From Candidatus Krumholzibacteriota bacterium (GTDB lineage Bacteria > Krumholzibacteriota > Krumholzibacteriia > Krumholzibacteriales > Krumholzibacteriaceae), in NCBI GenBank assembly GCA_016926065.1, contig JAFGPI010000082.1, forward strand, positions 1 to 34,262: 34,262 bases of DNA, given 5' to 3'. Positions within the stretch are counted from its first letter, which is position 1, and each line of letters starts with the position of its first letter. Positions 1-8,753 of this stretch are shown here, one piece after another. The position numbers were made by a program, and so were the translations under genes. The notes beneath the pieces are model-generated. The model was not told where the DNA came from and ran no database searches. It worked only from the letters and a program-made list of their open reading frames with translations.

Positions 1-1694
1 GAAAAGATGTACACAAGAACTTGGGAGGCCCATCTGACTCCTGGGCAACATAGGGTATGGCGACAATGAGGCACGAAGGGGAAACCCGGATACAGGACTC
101 GGCGCAAACCTAAGTGATTGCCAAAACAGGAAGGGGAATCGAAGCTGACGTGGAGAAACCCTGGTTAGATGGGAGTCGTATCAAGCATAGTAATCGGAGG
201 TGGGGAAAGTCCACTACATGGTGAAGGGCTTGACGGAAGTACGTAGCTCGCAAAGGAAACACATGCCGGACAAAGCTGGATCGGATTTAGATGTGCAAAC
301 CTCACTGAGAGGAATAGCGAAAACGGCAAGTCACAACAAGCAACATCGCTTTCGGGATCTGTATCGATTGCTCAACACGGAGATGCTGCATCTGGCATGG
401 AAGGGCTTGGAAAAGAGTGCTGCCATTGCCGATGAGGATATCACCGTAAAGGAGTATGGAGCTGATCTTGACGCCAACCTGGAGAGGCTGGTGGAAAGGC
501 TTCGGCAAAAGAGATACCGGGCGAAATTGATTAAAAGACGTTACATTCCAAAGGAAAACGGCAAACAGCGTCCCCTGGGCATACCGGCTCTGGAAGATAA
601 AATTGTCCAGAAAGGGGCTTCTATAATCCTGGCAGCTATCTATGAGCAGGACTTTTTGGACTGCTCATATGGATATCGGTTGGGTAGAGGGGCCAAGGAC
701 GCGGTCAGCGATCTTGTGTTCCAACTCCAGTTTGGTGTGTTCGGCTACATTGTGGAAGCTGATATCAAAGGTTATTTTGATAACATCGCCCACGATAGGC
801 TACTCACAATGCTGGAGAGACGGATCAACGATCGTGCGTTTTTGCGGTTGATAACCAAGTGGCTGAAAGCGGGAATCCTGGAGCCGGAGGGCTATGTAAA
901 ACATCCGGTGACCGGAACCCCGCAAGGTGGAATCGTCTCACCAATCTTGTCGAACCTGTATCTGCACATTGTGCTGGATGAATGGTTCCAGGAGGTGGTC
1001 AACCCCCGCCTGAAAGGTCGCGCCATCATGTGCAGATATGCAGATGATTGGGTATGCGCCTTTCAATACAGGGATGATGCGAGGCGGTTCTACAACGTTC
1101 TTCCCAAAAGGCTTGGTCGCTATGAGTTACAAGTGGAACCGAGCAAGACGAAGATCGTACGATTCAGCCGATTTCATCCCAGTCGTAAACAAGGTAGAAC
1201 GTTCACATTTCTTGGGTTTGAATTCTATTGGTTCAAGGATCGCAAAGGTATTCCGCGCGCGATGCGACGAACGGCACCAAGCAAGCAACGAATTGCGCTA
1301 CTTCAAATGAAAGCGTGGCTCAAAGCGTCCCGGCATCTGCCGAAGAAGCAGTTCTACCAGGCTTTAAAGCGGAAGTTGATAGGCCATTACAATTATTATT
1401 ATGTGCGGGGCAACTCGCGCTCTGTATGGGCTTATTACAGTGAAGTGATCAAGTACACGAAGAAATGGCTGAATCGCAGGAGCCAACGCAAAAGCTACAC
1501 TTGGAAAAAGTTCAAGAGCGTGCTTGAATACACAAAGATACCAAAGCCAAGACCGTCGGAAAAGAGGCGTCTGCATCAGTGCACGTTGGGATGAGCCGAT
1601 GCGGAAGTGAGTACAACCGAGGAACCGGATGCGGGAAAACCGCACGTCCGGGACTGCGTGGGGGGTGTCGGGTAACCGGCATTCCTACCACGAC
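1..1694 (+). ncRNA. group II intron, 3' part (5' end outside window)
   Basis: The intron encodes a reverse transcriptase/maturase in its domain IV position. Downstream lies a domain V hairpin: CCGGA (1625-1629) pairs with TCCGG (1647-1651), TGCGG (1630-1634) pairs with CCGCA (1640-1644), with a GAAAA loop and the usual 2-nt CG bulge at 1645-1646. Domain VI follows at about 1656-1694, with a likely bulged branch-point A near 1687 and a 3' end in AC at about 1694. Only 199 nt precede the ORF and no intron 5' consensus is visible, so domain I is probably cut by the window edge. The lower stem of domain V (GGAA side) pairs poorly, so splicing competence is uncertain. Confidence 0.8.
200..1594 (+). 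CDS. ltrA: group II intron reverse transcriptase/maturase
   Basis: Intron-encoded protein (464 aa) that in this family binds the intron RNA, aids splicing and copies the intron into DNA during retrohoming. The RT domain runs from about residue 85 to 345: PLGIPALEDKIVQ near 125-137, the catalytic Asp in the VEADIKGYFDNI block (about 185-196), PQGGIVSPILSNLYL at 241-255 and the YADD active site at 280-283. A maturase X domain with the GHYNYYYVRGN block follows. The protein ends soon after X, so there is no HNH endonuclease domain; such proteins usually target single-stranded DNA at forks or hairpins. The start is GTG at 200; ATG at 218 is an alternative, and GGAGG at 196-200 does not settle it. 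Confidence 0.93.
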   Translation: MGKVHYMVKGLTEVRSSQRKHMPDKAGSDLDVQTSLRGIAKTASHNKQHRFRDLYRLLNTEMLHLAWKGLEKSAAIADEDITVKEYGADLDANLERLVERLRQKRYRAKLIKRRYIPKENGKQRPLGIPALEDKIVQKGASIILAAIYEQDFLDCSYGYRLGRGAKDAVSDLVFQLQFGVFGYIVEADIKGYFDNIAHDRLLTMLERRINDRAFLRLITKWLKAGILEPEGYVKHPVTGTPQGGIVSPILSNLYLHIVLDEWFQEVVNPRLKGRAIMCRYADDWVCAFQYRDDARRFYNVLPKRLGRYELQVEPSKTKIVRFSRFHPSRKQGRTFTFLGFEFYWFKDRKGIPRAMRRTAPSKQRIALLQMKAWLKASRHLPKKQFYQALKRKLIGHYNYYYVRGNSRSVWAYYSEVIKYTKKWLNRRSQRKSYTWKKFKSVLEYTKIPKPRPSEKRRLHQCTLG

Positions 1695-1709
1695 GACAGG
1701 GGGGATGAA

Positions 1710-2354
1710 ATGTCACGTGACCGGAGGATAAAGAGTGTGTTGCGTTTCTTGGTCTGTATCTTGTTTGTGAGCTGCATGCCGGGGGTGGTGTTTCCTCGGG
1801 AATCAAACTTGGGAGCGCTTCATTTGGAAGGGGATACCTCCGGCAGGGAACCTCGGAGCTTGGCGGCAAAAACCGGAATTGAGTGGAATATTGACCTAGC
1901 GGCACTTATGGTTTCCCCGGGTATCGCGTGGCCCGTGGGACCCCATTGGCACGTGGGAACGGGGATTGGTGTCGGTGACGATATGCTGGGCTTCATGGCG
2001 GTTGGTGGAAACCATTATTCAGAGCCTGATTGGTGGTCCTATGAGAACCGCGATGGGGCAACAAACAAAGATCTCTTCGATATTTTACATGTCAAGGTGT
2101 TTGCCCGGAATAAACCATTTACGAGATGGCAGTTAGATATTGGATTACATGGATCGGTTTTCCTACATTGGGATAGCTCCGACGACGATCCGGGATCTGG
2201 AGTGTCTGTGGCGGCGTATGCTCTACCTACCTATGGCTGGCGTCATATCAAGATTGGGGCGCGGATCGCGGTCGGGTACTTCCGAGGATGCCAGGACGCT
2301 TCTGAGTTTGGCGTGAAGGTATCACCACTTATCTTAAGGGTGGCATTCGGGTGA
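1710..2354 (+). CDS. secreted barrel-like hypothetical protein
   Basis: A 214-residue protein not assigned to a named family. It begins with a basic tip and hydrophobic stretch (MSRDRRIKSVLRFLVCILF) that reads as a Sec signal peptide. The mature part is rich in alternating hydrophobic and aromatic strands (HWHVGTGIGVG, WRHIKIGARIAVGYF) and ends LILRVAFG; a C-terminal aromatic strand is typical of small outer-membrane beta-barrels. ATG 1710 was chosen because it follows a GGGGGGATGA purine run at about 1699-1707; reading open from 1629 only runs back through intron domain V. The intron 3' end at 1694 lies between this gene and any upstream promoter, so transcription may depend on intron read-through. 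Barrel topology is inferred. Confidence 0.7.
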   Translation: MSRDRRIKSVLRFLVCILFVSCMPGVVFPRESNLGALHLEGDTSGREPRSLAAKTGIEWNIDLAALMVSPGIAWPVGPHWHVGTGIGVGDDMLGFMAVGGNHYSEPDWWSYENRDGATNKDLFDILHVKVFARNKPFTRWQLDIGLHGSVFLHWDSSDDDPGSGVSVAAYALPTYGWRHIKIGARIAVGYFRGCQDASEFGVKVSPLILRVAFG

Positions 2355-2457
2355 CGTGCCATGCTCAGGGCCATCGATGTAGGAAACTTATGAAGGTGAT
2401 TGTATAAGGAGTTTCAACAACGGGTTTCAGATAGAAGTTTTTATCGAAAGGTCAGGT

Positions 2458-3009
2458 ATGATGAAGAGAGTGATTAGCGCGGGTTTGCTTGGAGCAGTTG
2501 TCTTGATGGCGTGGACGTTAATAGTCAACGGAGTCCTTAGGTTCCAAGCCAGCATCGACATGAAGCAAATCTCAGCCGAACGCCAGGTGTACGAGGTGTT
2601 GAAGGAGCACATCACCGATCCAGGTCGATATGTATGCAATCCAGAGCTGACTTCCGATGGGCGTTTCCCGAACGAAGAGCCTGTGTTTAGTGTCCTTTAC
2701 AGTGGCAGGGGTCACGAATCAGCTGGAGGACTTATGTTTGTCGGACTGGCTGTGTTTATCCTCGCGCCCATGATTAGCGCGTGGATGTTATCCCAGATGT
2801 CTGAACGGATTAAATCCAGCTACGCTCGCAAACTATTGTTTTTTGTAGCTATTGGTTTGCTGTTCGCTCTATTTGGTGATCTGATGAGATTCGGCATTGG
2901 AAGCTATCCATTAAAGGATGTCACAGCTTTTGCAATCAATCATATCGTCGTCTGGACATTGGTGGGCCTTGTAGAGGCATGGCGAATTCAGCCTCAAAGA
3001 TCCGAATGA
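2458..3009 (+). CDS. hypothetical membrane protein
   Basis: A 183-residue protein with no recognised family. An N-terminal membrane segment (about residues 4-28) is followed by a polar stretch of roughly 65 residues containing two notable residues, YVCNPE and RFPNEEP. Three more hydrophobic segments follow at about 90-112, 123-145 and 155-175, giving four predicted helices. AAGGTCAGG lies just before the ATG at 2458, and ATG 2461 is an equally possible start. The gene stands alone, with about 100 nt before it and 170 nt after. Its base composition is AT-richer than genes from 11 kb onward. Confidence 0.65.
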   Translation: MMKRVISAGLLGAVVLMAWTLIVNGVLRFQASIDMKQISAERQVYEVLKEHITDPGRYVCNPELTSDGRFPNEEPVFSVLYSGRGHESAGGLMFVGLAVFILAPMISAWMLSQMSERIKSSYARKLLFFVAIGLLFALFGDLMRFGIGSYPLKDVTAFAINHIVVWTLVGLVEAWRIQPQRSE

Positions 3010-3178
3010 CAAGGGATATTAGAAAGATTAAGTAATGGATATAATACCGTAAAGTTGCGTTTTGTCGTTTAACCTTCACTTGCAGCTAACGGCTCTTCCC
3101 GGTCACAGCCCATGCAGGGCAGGGCCCGCGCCAGGAAACTCCGCGGCTGAAGCGGAGCATTTTAGGCGCTGAAAAGAA

Positions 3179-3682
3179 ATGGCATCAACGAACTGGATAC
3201 TTTGGGCTTTGCTTTCAGCATTATTCGCTGCCCTAACGGCGATATTCGCGAAGATCGGGCTTGAGAAGGTAGACCCCGATCTTGCTACATTAGTACGAAC
3301 AGTTGTGATATTATTTGTCCTGATTGGTTTTGTGTATTTCGCCGGCAAGTGGACCAATCCGTTTCGGCTTTCACCAAGAACTTGGCTTTTTCTGGTTCTA
3401 TCAGGTCTGGCCACTGGTGCTTCCTGGGTGTGCTACTTCCGCGCATTGAAGATTGGTGATGCATCAAAGGTGGCACCAATTGACAAGTTGAGTCTTTTAC
3501 TTGTGGCAGTATTCGCATTTGCTTTTCTTCATGAGCGGCCATCTACTAAAGAATGGATCGGTATTCTGTTTGTTGGATTTGGTGTTCTCATTCTAGCTTT
3601 AAAAAGACAGCAAATCTCCAATGAAGCCAAGAATGTTAGCCATATAATAGAGAGGAAACTATGCGGTTATTGGAACGAATAA
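3179..3682 (+). CDS. EamA/DMT-family transporter, single-domain form
   Basis: Inner-membrane protein with five hydrophobic segments, matching one EamA repeat of about 140 residues. The family's WALLSALFAALTAIFAKIG opening and the DKLSLLLVAVFAFAFLHERPSTKEWIGILFVGFGVLILAL C-terminal pattern are both visible. Most DMT exporters carry two such repeats; single-repeat forms work as dimers. Substrate cannot be told from sequence. The last 22 nt overlap the next gene, whose start at 3661 has its own RBS, so the polar tail after residue 143 may be an extension or read-through of an earlier end. A weak stem CTCCG/CGGAG sits upstream at about 3140-3160. Confidence 0.8.
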   Translation: MASTNWILWALLSALFAALTAIFAKIGLEKVDPDLATLVRTVVILFVLIGFVYFAGKWTNPFRLSPRTWLFLVLSGLATGASWVCYFRALKIGDASKVAPIDKLSLLLVAVFAFAFLHERPSTKEWIGILFVGFGVLILALKRQQISNEAKNVSHIIERKLCGYWNE

Positions 3683-4542
3683 AGTCAAGGCTTAGGCGGC
3701 ACCTCTGGAAAGCTATCAATAAAGAAGCCTTCGAAGAGGATTTCATAAGGATTCTTCCCGATACTCAAAAAGACGCTGCACGATTTCTTTTTTATGGCAA
3801 TGCCACAGCTGAAGAAAAACGAATCGCGAAATTAATTGAGGCAAATCGCAGTCAGATTATCGCAACAGCCAAAGAGTTGCACTCCTTTTCATCTCCGCAC
3901 TCAGGTACTTTCAAGAAGGATGCCAAAGGTCACGCAACAGCCGGACCATACACGTCGAGTCCTGCAAAAGCTGTTGCAATGACGGGGGTCAAAAAGAAGG
4001 GAGGAATTCTTATTAAGCGGATTACGACTGGATTAGGTGCTCGGAGGATCTTAGAACTTGGCACTCATACCGGATTTTCTGGCTGTTACTTCCTCACATG
4101 TCCCCAGGTCGAGCAGCTTGTTACTGTTGAGGGTTCAAAGGATCTATGCGAAATCGCGGATCGTAACCTTAGGCGAATTTCAAATAAATTTATAATTATG
4201 AACATGCTGTTCGATGATGCAATTGACCAGCTATCTCACAATAGAGAAAAGTTCGATTGTGTGTTCATTGATGGGCAGCATGAACGCGAAGCTACTTGGC
4301 ATTACATGAAGAGGGTAATGCCATTGCTGAACGATGGCGGCTCAATTATATTTGATGATATATACTGGTCGGATGATATGAACCAGCTTTGGAAGGAAAT
4401 ATGTAATTCATTAGACTTCTCAGTCACTCTGGACCTTCAATCCAAGGGAGTTGCAATCTTGCGCTCGGGTGAAGAAGCTAAGGTGCATTATGATATCTGT
4501 GAATATGTCGGTCGATCACGTATCTTTCGAAAGGGCTGGTAG
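3661..4542 (+). CDS. class I SAM-dependent O-methyltransferase-like protein
   Basis: A 293-residue cytoplasmic protein with a charged helical N-terminus of about 100 residues followed by a Rossmann methyltransferase domain. The SAM-binding motif I is RRILELGTHTGFSG (about 128-141), the acidic strand-2 region is VTVEGS (155-159), DCVFIDGQHE is at 199-208, and GGSIIFDDIYWSDDM at 226-240 matches the metal/substrate region of the caffeoyl-CoA O-methyltransferase and Methyltransf_24 families. The acceptor is unknown. GAGG at about 3651-3654 supports ATG 3661, inside the end of the EamA gene, so the two are probably co-transcribed. A 222-nt gap separates it from the next gene. Confidence 0.82.
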   Translation: MRLLERIKSRLRRHLWKAINKEAFEEDFIRILPDTQKDAARFLFYGNATAEEKRIAKLIEANRSQIIATAKELHSFSSPHSGTFKKDAKGHATAGPYTSSPAKAVAMTGVKKKGGILIKRITTGLGARRILELGTHTGFSGCYFLTCPQVEQLVTVEGSKDLCEIADRNLRRISNKFIIMNMLFDDAIDQLSHNREKFDCVFIDGQHEREATWHYMKRVMPLLNDGGSIIFDDIYWSDDMNQLWKEICNSLDFSVTLDLQSKGVAILRSGEEAKVHYDICEYVGRSRIFRKGW

Positions 4543-4764
4543 GCTGACACTATTTCTTGCCCGGCACTGATTTTTGCACGGTGACTATGATCCCGCGCCA
4601 CCTTGCGGGAAGCTGGTGCGCCCCTGTGTCATGCGGCAAATGATTCAACTAGCACAAACTGAGAATGCTGATACGGATTAATTATATCGATATGACTAAA
4701 TACAAGGTTAAAGGTGGAATAGGTAGAACGAGATATATGTTTAACCAAACGGAGAGAAAATAGA

Positions 4765-5697
4765 ATGAGGCTTAGTAGAAACATCTTAAACGCCATTGGG
4801 AATACCTCGCTGGTGCAGTTGTTTAATGTTGTTCCGCCCGGTGGCGCGAAAGTATTCGTGAAGCTGGAATGGGAAAATCCGACCGGCAGCATGAAAGATC
4901 GCATGGCACAGGCTATGATTTCAAGGGCCGAGGAGGATGGCAGGCTGCGGCCCGGGAATGTCATCGTAGAGTACACGGGCGGTAGCACGGGCATATCACT
5001 CGCATTAATTTGTGTCGCGAAGGGATACCGGCTTCATATCATTACATCCGATGCATTTAGCAAGGAAAAATTGAATCAAATGTCGGCTTTTGGCGCGGAA
5101 CTCACCCTGGTGCCAAGCGAAGGGGGCCTTACCACCAAAAAATTGATTTTAGAAATGATCGAAGCCGCAAGGGAATTTAGTAAAAGGCCGCGCACATACT
5201 GGACCGACCAACTTAATAATTTTGACAGTATTGCGGGCTACTATCCGTTGGCCGAGGAAATCTGGAACCAGACAAATGGAGAGGTTGATGCATTTATTCA
5301 ATGTGTCGGCACTGCGGCTTCAGCGCGAGGAGTGGCGACCGTGTTAAAAAGGCACAATCCCAGGGTTAGGATAATTGCCGTCGAGCCGGGAGAATCCGCC
5401 GTATTATCGGGTGGTCAAGCAGGATCTCATAAAATTGAGGGAGTGGGAATTGGCTATACTCCGCCACTCTGGGATCCCCGTCTGGTGGACGAGATCATTG
5501 CGGTTAAGACAGATGACGCCAAAGCCATGGCCAGGCGTTTAGCCCGGGAGGAGGGCATTTTTGCCGGGACGTCATCGGGAGCAAATGTTTTTGCGGCAAT
5601 TCAGGTGGCAGAGCGGTTGGGACCAGATGCTAAAATAGTTACCTTGATCGTGGATTCCGGTCTGAAATACCTCAGCACGGATGTTTACAGAAAATAG
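4765..5697 (+). CDS. cysteine synthase family PLP-dependent enzyme
   Basis: Fold-type II PLP enzyme (310 aa) related to CysK, CysM and cystathionine beta-synthase, which replace the side chain of an activated serine. The PLP lysine is K44 in NPTGSMKDRMA. The substrate-binding loop, normally TSGNTG, reads YTGGSTGIS at 70-78, a variant found in a separate branch of the family. The phosphate-binding loop region is VGTAASARG (about 180) and the PLP N1-binding Ser is in DSGLKYLS near the C-terminus. The length is that of plain cysteine synthase, without CBS domains. GGAGAG at 4751-4756 supports the ATG. The true substrate is open because of the loop change. Confidence 0.85.
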   Translation: MRLSRNILNAIGNTSLVQLFNVVPPGGAKVFVKLEWENPTGSMKDRMAQAMISRAEEDGRLRPGNVIVEYTGGSTGISLALICVAKGYRLHIITSDAFSKEKLNQMSAFGAELTLVPSEGGLTTKKLILEMIEAAREFSKRPRTYWTDQLNNFDSIAGYYPLAEEIWNQTNGEVDAFIQCVGTAASARGVATVLKRHNPRVRIIAVEPGESAVLSGGQAGSHKIEGVGIGYTPPLWDPRLVDEIIAVKTDDAKAMARRLAREEGIFAGTSSGANVFAAIQVAERLGPDAKIVTLIVDSGLKYLSTDVYRK

Positions 5698-5771
5698 AAT
5701 AAGTTCATTATCTAACGCCGACGCCACACGTGGGGATTGGTACGCCATCGGTTTAAGAGAGGAGGAATGGA

Positions 5772-6179
5772 ATGGCAGAGGCGGAATACGCACCGGATCG
5801 TAGCCTGCGGGTAGTCCTATGGATAGCACGTGTTATGTCGGCTATAGTGGTGGTTTTCTTGGTGGTGATGGTGGTTGGATATACCATAAATCCGCAGGGT
5901 AGCGGGAGAGAACCCACGCCAAGAGAATGGTACGGCCTGGCATTGTTCCCCTTTGGTCTGTGCATCGGCTACGTGATTGGCTGGCGTTGGCGGCTCCTCG
6001 GAGGGATCATCAGCCTGATTTGCTTAGCCGCGTTCCTTATTTTTCTGAGGGATCGGGACATGATACCGGTCATCTCGATCGTAGGAGTACCGGCGGTGCT
6101 TTACATCATATACGGCATCAGCCGAAGGCGGCTTATCCCGGCGGATGCACCAGGCGGGGATCCAAAAGTTGAAAGCTGA
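5772..6179 (+). CDS. small four-helix membrane protein
   Basis: A 135-residue protein not assigned to a named function; its layout resembles small DUF membrane proteins common in environmental genomes. Four hydrophobic segments are visible at about 13-37, 50-66, 70-89 and 94-112, followed by a basic stretch (SRRRL) and a polar tail, which predicts a cytoplasmic C-terminus by the positive-inside rule. GAGGAGG at 5758-5764 is a strong ribosome binding site for ATG 5772. It is a single gene between the cysteine-synthase-like gene and the SIMPL gene. Confidence 0.7.
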   Translation: MAEAEYAPDRSLRVVLWIARVMSAIVVVFLVVMVVGYTINPQGSGREPTPREWYGLALFPFGLCIGYVIGWRWRLLGGIISLICLAAFLIFLRDRDMIPVISIVGVPAVLYIIYGISRRRLIPADAPGGDPKVES

Positions 6180-6273
6180 ATGATGCCGGTGTCAGGCGAA
6201 AGAGAATTCGGATAACCGGTTTCAAACACAGCTATGAATGCGATATTTAAGATTAAAATTCTAATTTACCTTG

Positions 6274-6293
6274 TCCCCCTCCCCGCAGGGGGA
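6274..6293. repeat. GC-rich hairpin in leader of SIMPL gene
   Basis: TCCCCCT (6274-6280) and AGGGGGA (6287-6293) form a perfect 7-bp stem with a 6-nt loop. It is followed by AGATTTAAG, so it could be a weak terminator for the preceding gene or a leader structure about 70 nt before ATG 6360. Confidence 0.4.
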
Positions 6294-6359
6294 AGATTTA
6301 AGCCTGGGCGGCTTTGTGGAACAAACAAAGGATGTCAGGTCTGTTAGGAGGAAGAAAGG

Positions 6360-7076
6360 ATGGAGAGCAGAACTTTTCACCTGGGTATCCCCGTGGCATT
6401 TTTACTGTCCGTTGGAATAATAGCAGGGGGATACTTCATTGGAGACGGAATCTCGAAAATAAGAGTTGGGCCCAGGACGGTGCGGGTCAAAGGCCTGGCT
6501 GAGCGAGAGGTGGATGCAGATATTGCGGTCTGGCCGATAAGCTTTGATGTTACCGCAAACGAGATGAAAGGACTAAATTCCTCTTTGAATGATAGGCTTA
6601 ATGCGATCAAAGCCTTTTTAATTGACGCCGGCTTTTCTGAAGAAAATATATCCGTATCTCCCCCCATGATCACGGATCTTCATTCTCTTTATCAAGGGGC
6701 AAGATCTCTTCCGCCGGAGCGATACAAGGCGGAAGCCACAATCACCGTGAGATCCGGGAAAGTGAAACTGGTCAAAAAGGCCATGGGCAAGACCTCCGAC
6801 TTAATAGAGAAAGGTGTTGCCTTGACCGGTGATAGACATAGGGATAATGCAGAGTTTATATTTACATCCTTGAATGAAATTAAACCGGGAATGATCGAAG
6901 AGGCCACAAAGAACGCCCGCCTGTCGGCGCTGAAATTCGCGGAGGATTCTCAGAGTGAACTGGGAGTTATTCGCTCGGCTACGCAGGGACAGATATCCAT
7001 CAGGAGCAGAGACAGCACCACTCCTGAAATAAAGATTGTTCGGGTAGTCACTACGATTGAGTACTTCCTGAAGTAG
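6360..7076 (+). CDS. SIMPL domain-containing protein
   Basis: A 238-residue envelope protein of the SIMPL/DUF541 family (PF04402), whose members include the oxidative-stress protein BP26/YggE. Residues 8-28 form an uncleaved anchor or signal peptide (IPVAFLLSVGIIAGGYFIG). The family's opening strand VRVKGLAEREVDADIAVWPISFDV follows at about 41-65, then the helical region NDRLNAIKAFLIDAGFSEENISVSPP, and the C-terminal half carries EEATKNARLSALKFAEDSQSELGVIRSATQG, a family hallmark. AGGAGGAAGAAAGG directly precedes ATG 6360. Molecular function is not settled for the family. Confidence 0.85.
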   Translation: MESRTFHLGIPVAFLLSVGIIAGGYFIGDGISKIRVGPRTVRVKGLAEREVDADIAVWPISFDVTANEMKGLNSSLNDRLNAIKAFLIDAGFSEENISVSPPMITDLHSLYQGARSLPPERYKAEATITVRSGKVKLVKKAMGKTSDLIEKGVALTGDRHRDNAEFIFTSLNEIKPGMIEEATKNARLSALKFAEDSQSELGVIRSATQGQISIRSRDSTTPEIKIVRVVTTIEYFLK

Positions 7077-7127
7077 GGATTACGGAAGGAATGCTCCGTA
7101 GAACCAATTACGATAAGGATTGTGACG

Positions 7128-8633
7128 ATGATCCGTAATAATACGGGATTGTTATTCGCATATTTGACCGGGATCCTTTTTTCCTGCGGGGGAAATGTCC
7201 GGAGCGACAACCAAGCAAATTTGGAGCTGGCCGGATGCTGGAAGGGAGGGATGGTTCAAAATAACACTATAGCGGAAGTAGATTTGCAGCTGAGGTTGAT
7301 CTCACTCAAGCCGGATAGCACCCTCGCGTTGACCGCGATTTATGAAATCGGACCTCGCTGCCGGGTTTGGGAGTACGATATAGAAATAAGTTTTCAGAAT
7401 AACAACTTGTCCTGGCTGGCCCACCAGGGATTTCTGAGCGGGAACGGCGATACCATGTACATCACCAAAAACTGGAAAGGAGAGACGAGCGAATGGATGT
7501 TCTATCGCGACCGAGGATCCTACCAATTCATGAAACAACTAATGGCATCAGAAACGGGATATACATACAGAATGCCGGATGAGCTGGGCGATGGCTGGCC
7601 CTGCTCGAATATGCGGGCCGTTGGGATTGAGGAAGCGAAAATTACCAGCTTGGTCAATTGTATCAAAGCGGGAACGCATGGAGATATTCACAGCCTGCTG
7701 ATTTGCAGGCACGGGAAATTGGTTCTGGAAGAGTATTTCGCTTCGAACGGCAAGTTATCCGGATCATTTGTCACCTCCGTATTTCGAGAAAGAGTTCATC
7801 ATCTGGCTTCAGTGACTAAGGGGGTACTGTCCGCGATCTGTGGCATTGCCGTCGATCGTGGATGCATCGCGAATGTTGAGGAACCGATATATAAATATCT
7901 ACCAGAATATGAGAGTTCATTTAGACCGGAGAGCAAGCAAATTAGAGTGAAAGATCTTCTCACCATGACGGCCGGATGGGATTGGGAGCAATTTAAATAT
8001 AGCTGGAACGATCCGCGTAACAACGCCGCGGCGATGTACAGCAGAGGGGATGCGATCAAATATGTTCTGGAAAGGCCGATTATTGCCGAAAGGGGCAAAA
8101 AGTTCAAATATTCGAATGGAGTGGCCACGGTAATGGGAGCGGTTCTCCGGAATGCCTGCGGCATGGAAGCCGACAATTTCGCCCAAAAGTATCTCTTTCA
8201 ACCTCTGGGAATACCAGATTACCTGTGGCTCAGGTATCCCGATGGTTCGATCGATACGGACGGAGGGCTGGCACTTCGTTCACGAGACCTGGCGAAGATA
8301 GGGCAGTTGTTCCTGAATAATGGAAAATGGGGGAGGCAACAGTTAATTTCCGAAAACTGGATAGGGGATTCAACCGAACGCAGAATCAGCCTAACGAATG
8401 AAAGGGGATATGCATACTATTGGAACGAAATGAATTTGAATATGGGCGGGCCCCGGGAACAAGCTATCTATGCTCCAGGCGACGGCGGGCAATTGGTCGC
8501 GATGCTTCCCCGGCTGGATATGGTAATTGTAATAACCGCGGGTAACTACGGTATCGATCCCACTTTGGCATATGGGAGTCTTATTAAGAATGAAATACTT
8601 CCCGCCTTAAGGTATGATTTCAAGCAAAATTGA
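7128..8633 (+). CDS. beta-lactamase-family serine hydrolase lipoprotein
   Basis: A 501-residue lipoprotein; the signal peptide ends LTGILFSC with Cys20 as the lipid anchor. Residues 30-150 form an N-terminal beta-rich domain (LAGCWKGGMVQNN). The rest is a class C beta-lactamase/penicillin-binding-protein-like esterase domain: nucleophile S228 and general base K231 in ASVTKG, the second catalytic motif YSN at 328-330, and GDGGQ near 460 in place of KTG. This motif set is closest to the 6-aminohexanoate-dimer hydrolase (NylB-like) and esterase branch rather than true beta-lactamases. ATG 7128 was chosen over GTG 7122 because AAGGA at 7115-7119 has the right spacing only for the ATG. Substrate unknown. 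Confidence 0.88.
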   Translation: MIRNNTGLLFAYLTGILFSCGGNVRSDNQANLELAGCWKGGMVQNNTIAEVDLQLRLISLKPDSTLALTAIYEIGPRCRVWEYDIEISFQNNNLSWLAHQGFLSGNGDTMYITKNWKGETSEWMFYRDRGSYQFMKQLMASETGYTYRMPDELGDGWPCSNMRAVGIEEAKITSLVNCIKAGTHGDIHSLLICRHGKLVLEEYFASNGKLSGSFVTSVFRERVHHLASVTKGVLSAICGIAVDRGCIANVEEPIYKYLPEYESSFRPESKQIRVKDLLTMTAGWDWEQFKYSWNDPRNNAAAMYSRGDAIKYVLERPIIAERGKKFKYSNGVATVMGAVLRNACGMEADNFAQKYLFQPLGIPDYLWLRYPDGSIDTDGGLALRSRDLAKIGQLFLNNGKWGRQQLISENWIGDSTERRISLTNERGYAYYWNEMNLNMGGPREQAIYAPGDGGQLVAMLPRLDMVIVITAGNYGIDPTLAYGSLIKNEILPALRYDFKQN

Positions 8634-8753
8634 ATCTAGAAGTAATCATACGATCAGTCAGGTAGAGAAAGGCGTTTTTCAATGATGCTGCCTGACCGGA
8701 AAACCGGCCAACCCCGGATGTCTCTCGGGACAAGGAAAAAGAAAAAGGGTAAA

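Noticed and set aside
3083-3178. Possible integron attC-like site (CTAACGGC core-like segment before a cassette-like gene)
   Set aside because: No matching GTTRRRY core at the other end and no paired inner boxes; the genes around do not share such sites.
4560-4625. Bulged stem GCGCCACC/GGTGCGC as a terminator
   Set aside because: One-base bulge, long loop and no T-run; too weak to call.
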